Part shown: piece after piece, positions 42,938-51,288 of the stretch
Position numbering within the stretch: the stretch's first letter is position 1
Layout of the letters: each line of letters starts with the position of its first letter
DNA from: Rhodanobacteraceae bacterium
Lineage (GTDB): Bacteria; Acidobacteriota; Terriglobia; Terriglobales; Acidobacteriaceae
DNA: 64,000 bases
Direction of reading: 5' to 3'
Assembly (NCBI GenBank): GCA_903970285.1
Contig: CAJCHN010000076.1
Span: 1 to 64,000, forward strand
Position numbers and translations under genes: made by a program
The notes under the pieces: generated by a model
Told to the model about the DNA's origin: nothing
Database searches by the model: none
The model's input: the letters and a program-made list of their open reading frames with translations, nothing else

Positions 42938-44056
42938 TTAGATCAGGATTTCAGCCGGGGTAATCTCGCGATTCGCGCCCACCATAATGCTTGCTCGTTC
43001 CATCACATTCCTTAGCTCGCGGACGTTGCCCGGCCAGTCATGCTTATAGAGCGCAGCGACCGCCTCCGGCGTCAGGTGTATGCCTGGACTGAACTTACTC
43101 GCGAAGAAATGCGCCAGCTTCGAAAGATCATGATCGCGCTCCCGCAGCGGAGCAAGATGGATTGGAAAGACCGCCAGGCGATAGTAGAGATCCTCGCGAA
43201 ACTGCTTCTCCCGGACCATCTTCGGCAGCGCTCCGTTGGTGGCGGCAACCACGCGAACATCCACCTTCAGGTTATCGTTGCTGCCAAGTCGCTGAACTTC
43301 TCCCTGTTCCAGAAAGCGCAGGATCTTACTTTGCAACGAAAGTGGCATGTCACCAATTTCATCCAGGAAGAGGGTGCCTCCCTGTGCCGCGTGGATTCGC
43401 CCTATGCGCGATTGAAGCGCCCCGGTAAACGCGCCCTTGGCGTATCCGAACAGCTCCGCTTCGAGCAATGCTTCGGGAATTGCGGCGCAGTTCACCACCA
43501 CGAAGGGAGACTTCTGCCGCGGGCTGATCATATGCACCGCCTGCGCCACAAGATCCTTGCCCGTGCCGCTCTCGCCCAGCACCAGCACCGTTGTATCGCG
43601 CGGCGCTACTTTGTGCGTCATGGAGTACACCCTCTGCATCGCGGCCGAGTCTCCTACCATGCCGCGCAGACCGGGGGTCGGCGAAGAGCTACGCTCATAG
43701 GTGGGTTCTACTGGAACAGCTCTCAATTCGCGTGCATCGGAGCCGTGATACAAGAGATCGGCCAGGCGCGAGGCAAAGGGAGTAGGAGCCGAACTTCCCA
43801 CAAGTAAGTGGCCGGTCTGACTATTCAGCGTCAGAATCTCTACATTGGGGAATCTCTGCCGAACCATGCCGCAAAATTCACTGGGCAATAAGTCCGGCAG
43901 CAGCGGATCCAGTAACAGGACCTCGATATTTCCACGCTCGTGCAGCACTTCGAGTGCTTCTGCACCGCTTCGGGTCGCTGTAATCTCCCAGCGCAGAGGA
44001 GCCAGGCGTCCGGTAAGTTGTTCTAGAAAAGACGAGTTACTACTCAGCAATAACAC
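42938..44056 (-). CDS. Sigma-54 enhancer-binding protein without DNA-binding domain (FleQ-like)
   Basis: 372 residues. The N-terminal receiver-like domain has Asp50 (VLLLDPLLPD), but the acidic pair is replaced by Ser-Asn (LLLSSNSS) as in FleQ-type degenerate receivers. The AAA+ domain is complete: GESGTGKD near residue 162, GAFTGA at 208-213 and GGTLFLDEIGD. The protein stops right after the AAA+ lid (ERASIMVGANREITPAEILI) with no Fis helix-turn-helix, and the sequence after the stop encodes none. GTG 44056 is the first canonical start and has no good ribosome-binding site. The gene is upstream of the kinase operon. Confidence 0.85.
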   Translation of the reverse strand: MLLLSSNSSFLEQLTGRLAPLRWEITATRSGAEALEVLHERGNIEVLLLDPLLPDLLPSEFCGMVRQRFPNVEILTLNSQTGHLLVGSSAPTPFASRLADLLYHGSDARELRAVPVEPTYERSSSPTPGLRGMVGDSAAMQRVYSMTHKVAPRDTTVLVLGESGTGKDLVAQAVHMISPRQKSPFVVVNCAAIPEALLEAELFGYAKGAFTGALQSRIGRIHAAQGGTLFLDEIGDMPLSLQSKILRFLEQGEVQRLGSNDNLKVDVRVVAATNGALPKMVREKQFREDLYYRLAVFPIHLAPLRERDHDLSKLAHFFASKFSPGIHLTPEAVAALYKHDWPGNVRELRNVMERASIMVGANREITPAEILI

Positions 44057-44310
44057 CTGAATAGCACGTCCGTCGTCACGCCGGCGCTCAGAATGGGGGG
44101 GAAAGCTGATGCAGAAGTCCTTTCGTCAGACAAGACAATGCGAAGCCGAACAGAGTCCAGCTTACAGTCTTCGCTCGCGTCCTTCCGGCGAAATCGACTG
44201 CGCGACGCATCGTGCCGAAATCAGGATACTACCTTCCCGTTGAGCCACCCCACTCGAAGCTGAAGCCGCATCTCGTCTGCCCGGGCGCTCGGAGTTCCCG
44301 TCAGAAGTCC
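44057..44310. other. Gap between the enhancer-binding protein gene and the OmpR-like gene
   Basis: 254 nt, no supported gene. It contains a run of seven G (plus strand, 44095-44101; seven C in the coding direction). With one extra base, a TTG start upstream of this run would be in frame with the enhancer-binding protein. Confidence 0.5.
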
Positions 44311-45102
44311 CTACTGCACCTGCATCACATATCCCATGCCGCGGACCGTTCGGATCAGCTTCTCCTCGTGCTCGCCGTCGATCTTGTCGCGCAGGTACTT
44401 GATGTAGACATCGACGATATTGGTGTTCGCTTCGGCCGCCATGTTCCACACCTTCTGCGTCAACATGGAACGTGAGAGAGTGCGCCCAGGGTTCTCCATC
44501 AAGACCTCCAGCAGGGCAAACTCGCGCGGCGTCAGGTCGATGCTGCGCCCGTCGCGCTCTACCCGGCACTGGTCGCGATGCAGCACCAGCTTGTTTGCAC
44601 GGGCTGTGGGAGCAGCCGAGTTATCCCTCGACCGGCGCCGCAGCGCCCGCACCCGCGCCATCAGTTCCAGCAGCGAAAACGGCTTGAACAGATAGTCGTC
44701 GGCGCCTTCGTCAAGCGCCTTCACCAGACCTTCCACTCCGCTCTGGCCCCCCAGCACAAGCACCTGCATGGCAGGGTTGCGGAAGCGCAGATTCTGCAGC
44801 TCCATCGCACCCTCGTTCTGCGTTCCGTCCAGGCCCAGGATCATCAGATCGTAGTTGCGCGCCTCGAGGTGCTGCATGGCCGTCCCCAGGTGATGCGTCA
44901 CCTCAACCTGCAGACGCTCTGCGGCCAGGCCGGTCGCCAGCAGCTTCGCCAGCGGCGCGCTCGGCTCCAGGATCAGCACGCGGTAAGCCGCGGGGTTCGC
45001 TTCCGCGTTCGCCTCGGAATGCGCGCCGAAGCGCTCGTTCCGGGGAAGAAACTGGGACAACAAACCGCACTGCTCTGCCACCATGGCCTGCATAGATTCC
45101 AA
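44311..45102 (-). CDS. OmpR-like regulator with degenerate receiver
   Basis: 263 residues. The C-terminal winged helix is standard (LTPREFALLEVLMENPGRTL, YIKYLRDKIDGEHEEKLIRT, VRGMGYVMQVQ). The receiver fold is recognisable with Lys140 in DYLFKPFSLLE. However, the acidic pair is replaced by Glu46-Pro47 (VLILEPSAP), and the phosphoacceptor position is Gly90 (DLMILGLDGT) with an Asp two residues on. Phosphorylation is therefore doubtful. About 40 polar residues precede the receiver. No kinase gene is adjacent. It lies at the edge of the flagellar locus and is divergent from the PilZ gene; regulation of motility is possible but unproven. Confidence 0.87.
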   Translation of the reverse strand: MESMQAMVAEQCGLLSQFLPRNERFGAHSEANAEANPAAYRVLILEPSAPLAKLLATGLAAERLQVEVTHHLGTAMQHLEARNYDLMILGLDGTQNEGAMELQNLRFRNPAMQVLVLGGQSGVEGLVKALDEGADDYLFKPFSLLELMARVRALRRRSRDNSAAPTARANKLVLHRDQCRVERDGRSIDLTPREFALLEVLMENPGRTLSRSMLTQKVWNMAAEANTNIVDVYIKYLRDKIDGEHEEKLIRTVRGMGYVMQVQ

Positions 45103-45253
45103 CCTCTTGAAAGGGATTCGTTTGTCTCGCGTCGTCTGCGCAACCTCTTTATAGCAGTCCCATCAGGGGCAGCCTCTGCCACTTTTGTACCAGCGTGATG
45201 GATCGACCGGAATCTGATGCCCTGCTACCATCGAGTCCACGGAGGAGTTGCTC

Positions 45254-45610
45254 GTGGCCGTCTTCTCACAAGCGAACGCTCGCATGCGGCGGTTCCTGTA
45301 TCGTCAGCCGCGCTTCAAGACGAACCTGACGATGGACTTCATTCTGGATGACGCCGTTCTGCTGGGCGTCTGCCGAAGCATCAGCGAATCGGGCGTCGGT
45401 GGCGAGCTCTCCCATCCCGTTCAAGTCGGAGCCGCCGGCCTGCTGACCCTCTATCACGGCGATCAAAGCGTGCAGGTGCAGGCCGTGGTCGAGGCCCTGG
45501 AGGACGAAGGAACTCGCATGAGCTTCCGTTTCGCCAGTCCCCAGGAGCGCGATCAATTGCGCAAGTTTATCCATGCGCTGCCGGGCGCGCCTCCCCAGGT
45601 CAACCCCTAG
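45254..45610 (+). CDS. PilZ-domain protein (candidate c-di-GMP receptor)
   Basis: 118 residues from GTG 45254 (GGAGGA seven bases upstream; TTG 45248 is too close to that site). A single PilZ-like domain: the RXXXR-type element around YRQPRFKTNL, then the second element SISESGVGG, close to (D/N)XSXXG. PilZ proteins bind cyclic-di-GMP and often modulate flagellar or surface behaviours. The Asp/Asn of the second motif is replaced by Ser-Ile-Ser, so ligand binding is not certain. Divergent from the OmpR-like gene. Confidence 0.65.
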   Translation: MAVFSQANARMRRFLYRQPRFKTNLTMDFILDDAVLLGVCRSISESGVGGELSHPVQVGAAGLLTLYHGDQSVQVQAVVEALEDEGTRMSFRFASPQERDQLRKFIHALPGAPPQVNP

Positions 45611-45657
45611 CCCTGGTCGCCTCTCCCGTGCACCACAACGTGAAGCCAGGCCATATC

Positions 45658-46068
45658 TCAGCCGTCCTCTTCCATCTCGTCCTCAATCCGCAGGTAACGC
45701 CGCATGTAGCGCAGCGGTTCTTCGACCGCGGCAAGTTCGCGCAGGTGGTACTTCCAGGCGTCTTTGCGGCCGCTGCGACGCGTATACCCTTTGCGAGTCA
45801 CTTGTGAGATCGAGCCGTCGGGCCGGGTGCGGAGAAACGTCTGCGAAGGAACCAGGAAGGTCATGGGAGCGCCGGGCTTCCAGAAATGCTGGGCAAACTC
45901 GTGCGAAAACAGCAGCGCGTAATAACGCCGTTCGGCGGCCAGCATCTCGGTGGCGTGGTGGGTGCTCTGCCACGGAAGTTGCAGACGCGTGGTGTACCAG
46001 CGGCGGAACTCGAAGCCGTTCTTCTTGGCTTGAGCCAGGAGCAGGCGAAGCAGTTCAAACCGTGTCAT
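45658..46068 (-). CDS. Conserved hypothetical protein
   Basis: 136 residues, rich in Arg and aromatic residues (RRWYTTRLQLPWQSTHHATE, RRYYALLFSHEFAQHFWKPG), ending with an acidic tail (IEDEMEEDG). No signal or membrane segment and no recognised family. It is convergent with the PilZ gene. Codon pattern and the absence of a plausible gene on the other strand support it as real. Confidence 0.6.
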   Translation of the reverse strand: MTRFELLRLLLAQAKKNGFEFRRWYTTRLQLPWQSTHHATEMLAAERRYYALLFSHEFAQHFWKPGAPMTFLVPSQTFLRTRPDGSISQVTRKGYTRRSGRKDAWKYHLRELAAVEEPLRYMRRYLRIEDEMEEDG

Positions 46069-46238
46069 GCAGGAGCATGTCCCCCGGGGCGTCCCGTTCG
46101 GCGCCGGAACCCCGGTATAGTGTACGAGGTGCCGGCGGACTCGACCAGATCGCCTTCAGCCACGTCTAAGCATTCAGAACGAAAAAGGACTCTGCCCGGT
46201 CACTCGAACGGCCGCGGATTCCAAGGGGATTGTCGAGC

Positions 46239-47447
46239 TTGAGAAAAGGCTTGAAGCTGCTGCTGGCTGTAGGACTTTTTCTGGGCGGTGGGTGTTGCGT
46301 TGCCCAGCCAAACCCGCACGCCGATCCCATTGACTTCGACCCGCTGGTCAGGGACGGATTGAACCACTTCTACAACCTGGACTATGACGGTGCCAGCCAG
46401 CGCTTCGAGAAGGTCATCCAGGCGCATCCCGACGACCCCATGGCCTACGCCTTCGACCTGGTCGCGGTCATCTTTCGCGAGTTGTACCACCAGGATCTGC
46501 TGGACACCACCTACTACGCGCACGACTCGTTCCTGAGCACCAAACGCGACGTGCAGATTCCTGCCGCAAGCCGACAGAAGATTGAAGATCTGACCAACAA
46601 GGTTATCAGCCTCGCGGACCAGCGCATCCGCAACAATCCACGCGACGCGAATGCTTACTTCGCGCGAGGTTATGCGCGCGGTCTGCATGCGGCCTACATC
46701 ACGCTGGCGGACCACTCCTGGTACACCGCGGCCAAACAGGGCCTGGCCGCCCGAGGAGACTCGGAGCAGGCGCTCAAAATCGATCCTGACTACGCCGATG
46801 CGGACATGGCCATCGGCATTCAGCAGTTCGCAGTCGCCAGCCTGCCGCGCTTCGTGCGCATGGTGGTGGGCATCGCCGGCGTCGGCGGAAACAAAGAGAA
46901 GGGACTGGACCTGCTGAAGGTGGCCGCCACCAGGGGCGTGGTAACGCCGGTAGAGGCGCGAACCACGCTGTCGCTCTTCCTGCGCCACGACGGACGCTAC
47001 CCTGAGGCGCTGGCGGTGCAGCATGGGCTGGCAGTAGAGTATCCGCACGACTACCTGTTCCGGCTCGAAGAGGCAAACCTGGCCAAGGATGAAGGCAATG
47101 GCCCCCTGGCGATCGCCACCTACAAAGCAGTGCTGGCTGACGCGCAGAAGCCCGGTTACTTCATCGATCCGCGGCTGCAGATGGCCTACTTTGGCCTGGC
47201 GGATACGGAGCGCGGACAGAACGACATCCAGGATGCCGCCCAGCATTACCTCGAGGCGGCACGCCAGCCCAACTGCTCCGACTGGCTGCGCAAGCGGGCG
47301 GAGTTGAATGCGGGCGAGATGCTCGATCTGCTCCATCAGCGGTCAGCCGCCGTGGCCGAGTATCAGAAGGCCGCCAATGGCGGCGGAGACCAGTCGCAGG
47401 CTTCCATGGCGCGCAAGCTGATGGACTCGGCTTACACCGGCAAGTGA
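46239..47447 (+). CDS. Exported TPR-like repeat protein
   Basis: 402 residues from TTG 46239 (AAGGGG at 46223-46228). An N-terminal signal with Gly-Gly-Gly-Cys-Cys near residue 20 suggests a possible lipoprotein. The rest is helical with TPR-like units (FDPLVRDGLNHFYNLDYDGA, RDANAYFARGYARGLHAAYI, DPRLQMAYFGLADTERGQND). TPR proteins act as protein-binding scaffolds; the partner is unknown. It is flanked by a convergent multicopper oxidase gene. Confidence 0.72.
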   Translation: MRKGLKLLLAVGLFLGGGCCVAQPNPHADPIDFDPLVRDGLNHFYNLDYDGASQRFEKVIQAHPDDPMAYAFDLVAVIFRELYHQDLLDTTYYAHDSFLSTKRDVQIPAASRQKIEDLTNKVISLADQRIRNNPRDANAYFARGYARGLHAAYITLADHSWYTAAKQGLAARGDSEQALKIDPDYADADMAIGIQQFAVASLPRFVRMVVGIAGVGGNKEKGLDLLKVAATRGVVTPVEARTTLSLFLRHDGRYPEALAVQHGLAVEYPHDYLFRLEEANLAKDEGNGPLAIATYKAVLADAQKPGYFIDPRLQMAYFGLADTERGQNDIQDAAQHYLEAARQPNCSDWLRKRAELNAGEMLDLLHQRSAAVAEYQKAANGGGDQSQASMARKLMDSAYTGK

Positions 47448-47504
47448 AGGCCCGCGGCACCGGCGGCTCTCAGCTGCGGCTTCCACTCCGGCCCCATCAC
47501 CGCC

Positions 47505-49199
47505 TCACGCCACCACCTCGTACGGCCGCATCATGTCGTTCGCCTCGTGCTCCAGGATGTGGCAGTGGTAGAGCGAGCGTCCGGCATACCCATCGAAGTG
47601 GATGAGCACGCGGGTAATCTCGCCCGGCGTACATTGCACGACATCCTTCCAGCCGGTTTCGTTGGCTGCCGGAGGGCGCGCCTCCGCGACAAAGCGCAGC
47701 TTCTTGTGCATCAGGTAGTCGAACGGATCGAAGGTGCGGCGGTCCAGGATGCGAAAGCGCACCATGTGGAGGTGCATCGGGTGGGTGTCCTCGGTCAGGT
47801 TGACGAACTCCCAGATCTCCGTTGTCCCCAGCTTCGGCGTCTCCGTGACCGGCTCGTGCCAGTGCATACGGTTCAGCAGCATCATCATGGAGTTGCCGAC
47901 ACCGTTCTTGTACTCGTTCAGCGTGATGGTGCGGGTCTGGGTAGCCTGCGCAGGATCGGGCGGAGGCATCACCCGCAGGGCGCTCGGAAGTGTGGCCGCC
48001 GGTGCCGGCTTGCCGCCGGATACGCGCAGTTGAAGAATCTCGAACGCGCCGTCGCGCAGATGCACTGTCTGCCCGGCCAGCGGGCTGAAGTCGATCAACA
48101 GGTCGGCGCGTTCGCCGGGAGCAATCGTGAGAACGTCCATCGCTACCGGTGCCGCCAGCAGACCCTGGTCGCTGCCGATCTGGTGAAACCCGTGGAGCGG
48201 CGGACGATTCCGCCCCGCCGGCGTGTTGTCCCGCGCCGCCCTGGCCACACTCAGCCGGAAGAAGCGGCTGTTGGCGGCGTCCACCAGCCGGAACCGATAA
48301 AGCCGCGGCTCTACCTCCAGGTACGGCCGGACCTTGCCATTGATCAGGATGGCATCGGCCGAGAACTCCGAAACCCACGGGTGATCCGGAATCGCCGACA
48401 CCGGGTAGCTCAGCTGCCCATCGGTGGTGAAGTCGCGGTCATACAAAATCAGCGGAATCTCGTACTGCCCTGCCGGCAGATTGAGCCGGTCCTCCGCCTC
48501 GTCCCGCAACAGGAACATGCCGAACAGACCAGCATAGACATTCAGACGGTTCAGACCCATGGCGTGGTCGTGGTACCACAGCGTGGCCGCGTCCTGGTGC
48601 AGCGGATAGGTGCAGGTGCGGCTGCGCCCGGGGATGAACCAGTCTTCCGGCTGGCCGTCGTCTTTCGATGGCGTACGGCCGCCGTGCAGGTGAACGCATG
48701 CGCGCACCTCGGGAACGTCATGCCCGCAGCCGTGCAGCGTGTAGTCGATCGGCAGGAAGTGATGCTGCGGAAGCCGGTTGATCCAGTCGATCCTGACCGG
48801 CTGGCGGGCGCGCGCCTCGATCAGAGGTGCCAGCGCGCCGTCCCCGTAGCTCCACATGCGCGTAGGCGGCACGTCGCGATGCACTTTGGCCGCAATCTCG
48901 CGCATGGTGATGCGCAGCGTCTCGCCTTTGCCCGCGACGATGCGCTGCGGGAGCGGAAGCTCATCCACAAACGGCGTCAGCTGCAGGGTGTTCAGCTCGG
49001 GCAGGGCAGGAGCCGCATTTGCGGCACCAGACGGCTTGGCTCCGACTTGGTGCTCGGGCGTCTGCTGCGGCAGACCCCCGAAGCGGCTCACCAGCGTGAG
49101 CGCATTGCCGGGCTGCGCGAGCGCCGAAGCATGCTGCGCAAGCGCCGCGGCGTATTGAACCGCCGCGGCGTACTGAAGAAAGGTGCGGCGCGATAGCAA
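47505..49199 (-). CDS. Tat-exported multicopper oxidase (CotA/bilirubin-oxidase-like)
   Basis: About 564 residues from TTG 49199 (GGAGAG upstream; TTG 49220 also possible). The Tat signal is SRRTFLQYAAAVQYAAALAQ. Three cupredoxin domains carry all four copper clusters: HLHGG, WYHDHAMG, HPMHLHMV and the C-terminal HCHILEHE. It oxidises phenolics, bilirubin-type compounds or metal ions with reduction of O2 to water in the periplasm. The two central domain boundaries match CotA/BOD more than CueO, since no Met-rich segment is visible. Next to a secreted phosphoesterase and a GH9 gene, suggesting an extracytoplasmic degradative set. Confidence 0.9.
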   Translation of the reverse strand: MLSRRTFLQYAAAVQYAAALAQHASALAQPGNALTLVSRFGGLPQQTPEHQVGAKPSGAANAAPALPELNTLQLTPFVDELPLPQRIVAGKGETLRITMREIAAKVHRDVPPTRMWSYGDGALAPLIEARARQPVRIDWINRLPQHHFLPIDYTLHGCGHDVPEVRACVHLHGGRTPSKDDGQPEDWFIPGRSRTCTYPLHQDAATLWYHDHAMGLNRLNVYAGLFGMFLLRDEAEDRLNLPAGQYEIPLILYDRDFTTDGQLSYPVSAIPDHPWVSEFSADAILINGKVRPYLEVEPRLYRFRLVDAANSRFFRLSVARAARDNTPAGRNRPPLHGFHQIGSDQGLLAAPVAMDVLTIAPGERADLLIDFSPLAGQTVHLRDGAFEILQLRVSGGKPAPAATLPSALRVMPPPDPAQATQTRTITLNEYKNGVGNSMMMLLNRMHWHEPVTETPKLGTTEIWEFVNLTEDTHPMHLHMVRFRILDRRTFDPFDYLMHKKLRFVAEARPPAANETGWKDVVQCTPGEITRVLIHFDGYAGRSLYHCHILEHEANDMMRPYEVVA

Positions 49200-49216
49200 G
49201 CGGTCAGTCTCTCCAA

Positions 49217-49252
49217 CCAAAAAGGCACGCGACCAAACCGATCGCGTGCCTT
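49217..49252 (-). terminator. Rho-independent terminator after the phosphoesterase gene
   Basis: Perfect 11-bp inverted repeat AAGGCACGCGA / TCGCGTGCCTT (49242-49252 and 49222-49232 on the plus strand) with a 9-nt loop and a minus-strand T-run (49219-49223). It ends the transcript of the gene at 49308-50993. Confidence 0.85.
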
Positions 49253-49307
49253 CGAGGATATTGCAGCCCTGTAAAGAGCAGGTGAATCCGGTGTTCGAAA
49301 GACTGAT

Positions 49308-50993
49308 TTAGTTGCCGCTCGTGACCGCGCCCGTGGTCGGGTTCAGCAGCACGATGTTCGGGTTCGGAGCCACATTGTTGGTGAAGTTGAACATGTTGGT
49401 CAGCACGCCCGCAATCGAATCGAACGATCCGCCGCCCAGCCGCTGGCTGCCCAGAAACGTGTCCTCGATGAACCGCGTCACCGACGACTGGTCGGTCACC
49501 GTCGAGTCGACCACGTTCTTCTTCGCCCACGGAGACAGCAGCAGGAACGGCAGACGCGGACCGTAGCCGCAGCGGCCCTGCGCGTGCAGCGTGGTGCCAT
49601 CCACGCCCGGCAGCGCGGTGGTTGACGACGCCGTCGCCGACGAGCACACCCCGGCGCTCACCAGCGCGTCCTGCGCGGTCGCCGAACCGTTGATAACGTT
49701 GATCACGTGGTCATACCAGCCGTCGGAATCGTCGTAAGCCAGGATGATCGCAGTGTTCGGCCAGAACTTCGATTGCTCGATCGTATTGATCGTGTTCACC
49801 AGGAACGTCTGCTCGTCCAGCGGATCCGAGTAGCCGGCGTGACCATCCTGGAACCCGGGCGCCTTGATAAAGCTGACTGCGGGCATGTTGCCGGCGCTGA
49901 GTGCGTCGAAGAAGTCGTGCGTGTCGTACTGGTGGTTCGCGGGGTCGGCGTTGGTGCCAACGGTTGCAGGCGAGGTCGGACGCAAGTGGTTCAGGTTGGC
50001 CGTGCTGGCGTAGTACTGGAACGGCTCGTGGTGCGGAATGTAGTCCGCCTTCAAGGGATTGCCGGGGATGTTGACCGACGCGGTCGAACGCGCGCATCCG
50101 GTGGTTCCGTTGGTGTTGGTCACGGTCAGGTCGAAGCCCCCTTCAAAGAAGCCCCACGTCACGTTGGCCGCGCTCAGCAGGTCGCCCACATTGTTGCCGG
50201 ACATGCTGAAGTTGGAGCTGGTGCTCGAGCACTTGTCGCCCGTCGGATCGGCATCGCCCGTGTCGCTGAGCCCGCCGTTCCCGTCCGAGACGGTCGCGGA
50301 GGCGACGTTCGTCGGATTGATGACGCCGTTCGTCTGGCCGGAGATGAGATTGATCGCACCCACCGTCGAGGGGCCGAAGTTGGTGCCGAACGAGTGATCG
50401 TTCATCGCATAGTGCTGCGCGTAGTTCCACAGCGCGGTCACGCTGTTGCCGTCGTAGTAGCCCATGGTCAGGCCATTGGTCGCGGCGATCGATGCTGCTC
50501 CGGTCGCCGTCGCCAGCGCCGCGCTGTCCGCCGTGCCCACGGAGAGCGGAAACTTGTCCATCAACCCATTGTCGAACGCAGCCTGCTCCGGGCCGTAGTT
50601 ATGATCCTGGTCGTTCGTGCCGGCCTGCTTCGGGTCCAGGCGAAAGGGATTCGTCGCCGCCGCGCCGTTAGCCGCCTGGGTGCTGTTCGGATTGGCCGTC
50701 AGCAGCGCCGGATTCGAAACGTAGTTGTCCGGAGTCGGCGTTCCCGTCGCTGCGGAGAAAGCAGTCTCCCCCGCCGGGTTCGTCGCGTTCGGGTAGGTGC
50801 CGAAATAGTGGTCGAACGAGACGTTCTCGCCGAAGATCACCACCACATGCTTGATCACCTGCGGCGCGGTCACCGGGGTAAGCACTGGCGCGGGTGTGAT
50901 GCTGCCAATCGCGGCGGGCTGGCTGCTGGTGGCGGCACACCCCGTCAAGACCACGGACGCGGACAGGGAAAGAGCTAAACACTTGCGTATCAT
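49308..50993 (-). CDS. Lipoprotein phosphoesterase (acid phosphatase/phospholipase C family)
   Basis: 561 residues from ATG 50993 (GAGG seven bases upstream). The lipobox VVLTGC near residue 19 makes it a likely lipoprotein. The phosphoesterase family (PF04185) opening is IKHVVVIFGENVSFDHYFGT, followed by DHNYGPEQ and HDFFDALSAGNMPAVSFIKA and DDSDGWYDHV with metal-binding Asp/His. The same family forms the C-terminal half of the 542-3505 protein. Likely hydrolyses phosphoester substrates outside the inner membrane. A 120-codon upstream extension of the frame is spurious. Confidence 0.9.
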   Translation of the reverse strand: MIRKCLALSLSASVVLTGCAATSSQPAAIGSITPAPVLTPVTAPQVIKHVVVIFGENVSFDHYFGTYPNATNPAGETAFSAATGTPTPDNYVSNPALLTANPNSTQAANGAAATNPFRLDPKQAGTNDQDHNYGPEQAAFDNGLMDKFPLSVGTADSAALATATGAASIAATNGLTMGYYDGNSVTALWNYAQHYAMNDHSFGTNFGPSTVGAINLISGQTNGVINPTNVASATVSDGNGGLSDTGDADPTGDKCSSTSSNFSMSGNNVGDLLSAANVTWGFFEGGFDLTVTNTNGTTGCARSTASVNIPGNPLKADYIPHHEPFQYYASTANLNHLRPTSPATVGTNADPANHQYDTHDFFDALSAGNMPAVSFIKAPGFQDGHAGYSDPLDEQTFLVNTINTIEQSKFWPNTAIILAYDDSDGWYDHVINVINGSATAQDALVSAGVCSSATASSTTALPGVDGTTLHAQGRCGYGPRLPFLLLSPWAKKNVVDSTVTDQSSVTRFIEDTFLGSQRLGGGSFDSIAGVLTNMFNFTNNVAPNPNIVLLNPTTGAVTSGN

Positions 50994-51164
50994 CGGAGAG
51001 CCTCGACAGAAGATTGATCCAGGTTGGCGTGGATTGCTCTCAGTGATAGCGAACCTGCGTGAATGACACTTGAACGGAGTGTGAATGCTCCACCAACGGG
51101 GGATTGCGTTCGGTCGCCGGAGCATGCTGGATCGCCCTCCCCGATCCAGTCGCTGGAGCAAATT

Positions 51165-51203
51165 GCCTGTAGGTAGAGCCTGTAGGTAGAGCCTGCAGGT
51201 AGA
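51165..51203. repeat. Three tandem copies of a 13-bp unit
   Basis: GCCTGTAGGTAGA, GCCTGTAGGTAGA and GCCTGCAGGTAGA in direct tandem; only the third differs, by one base. The unit length is not a multiple of three. Confidence 0.9.
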
Positions 51204-51260
51204 GAAGGAGCCGTCGCGCGCAGCGCCGTTCTTGCCAAGGAAACGGCACTCGTTAACCTT
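51165..51260. repeat. Dispersed hairpin repeat, copy 2
   Basis: The 13-bp tandem block is followed by GCCGTT…AACGGC (51225-51230 with 51242-51247) and CACTCGTTAA. Copy 1 is at 35625-35680. Arms differ between copies but both still fold. Confidence 0.6.
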
Positions 51261-51288
51261 CAAACTCCTCAGCCACAGGCAATCTACT

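Larger units (their letters stand above)
50994..51288. other. Repeat-bearing intergenic region
   Basis: 295 nt between the phosphoesterase and GH9 genes with no gene. It contains three tandem 13-bp repeats (51165-51203) and the second copy of the hairpin repeat. The promoter of the phosphoesterase gene must lie here. Confidence 0.6.
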
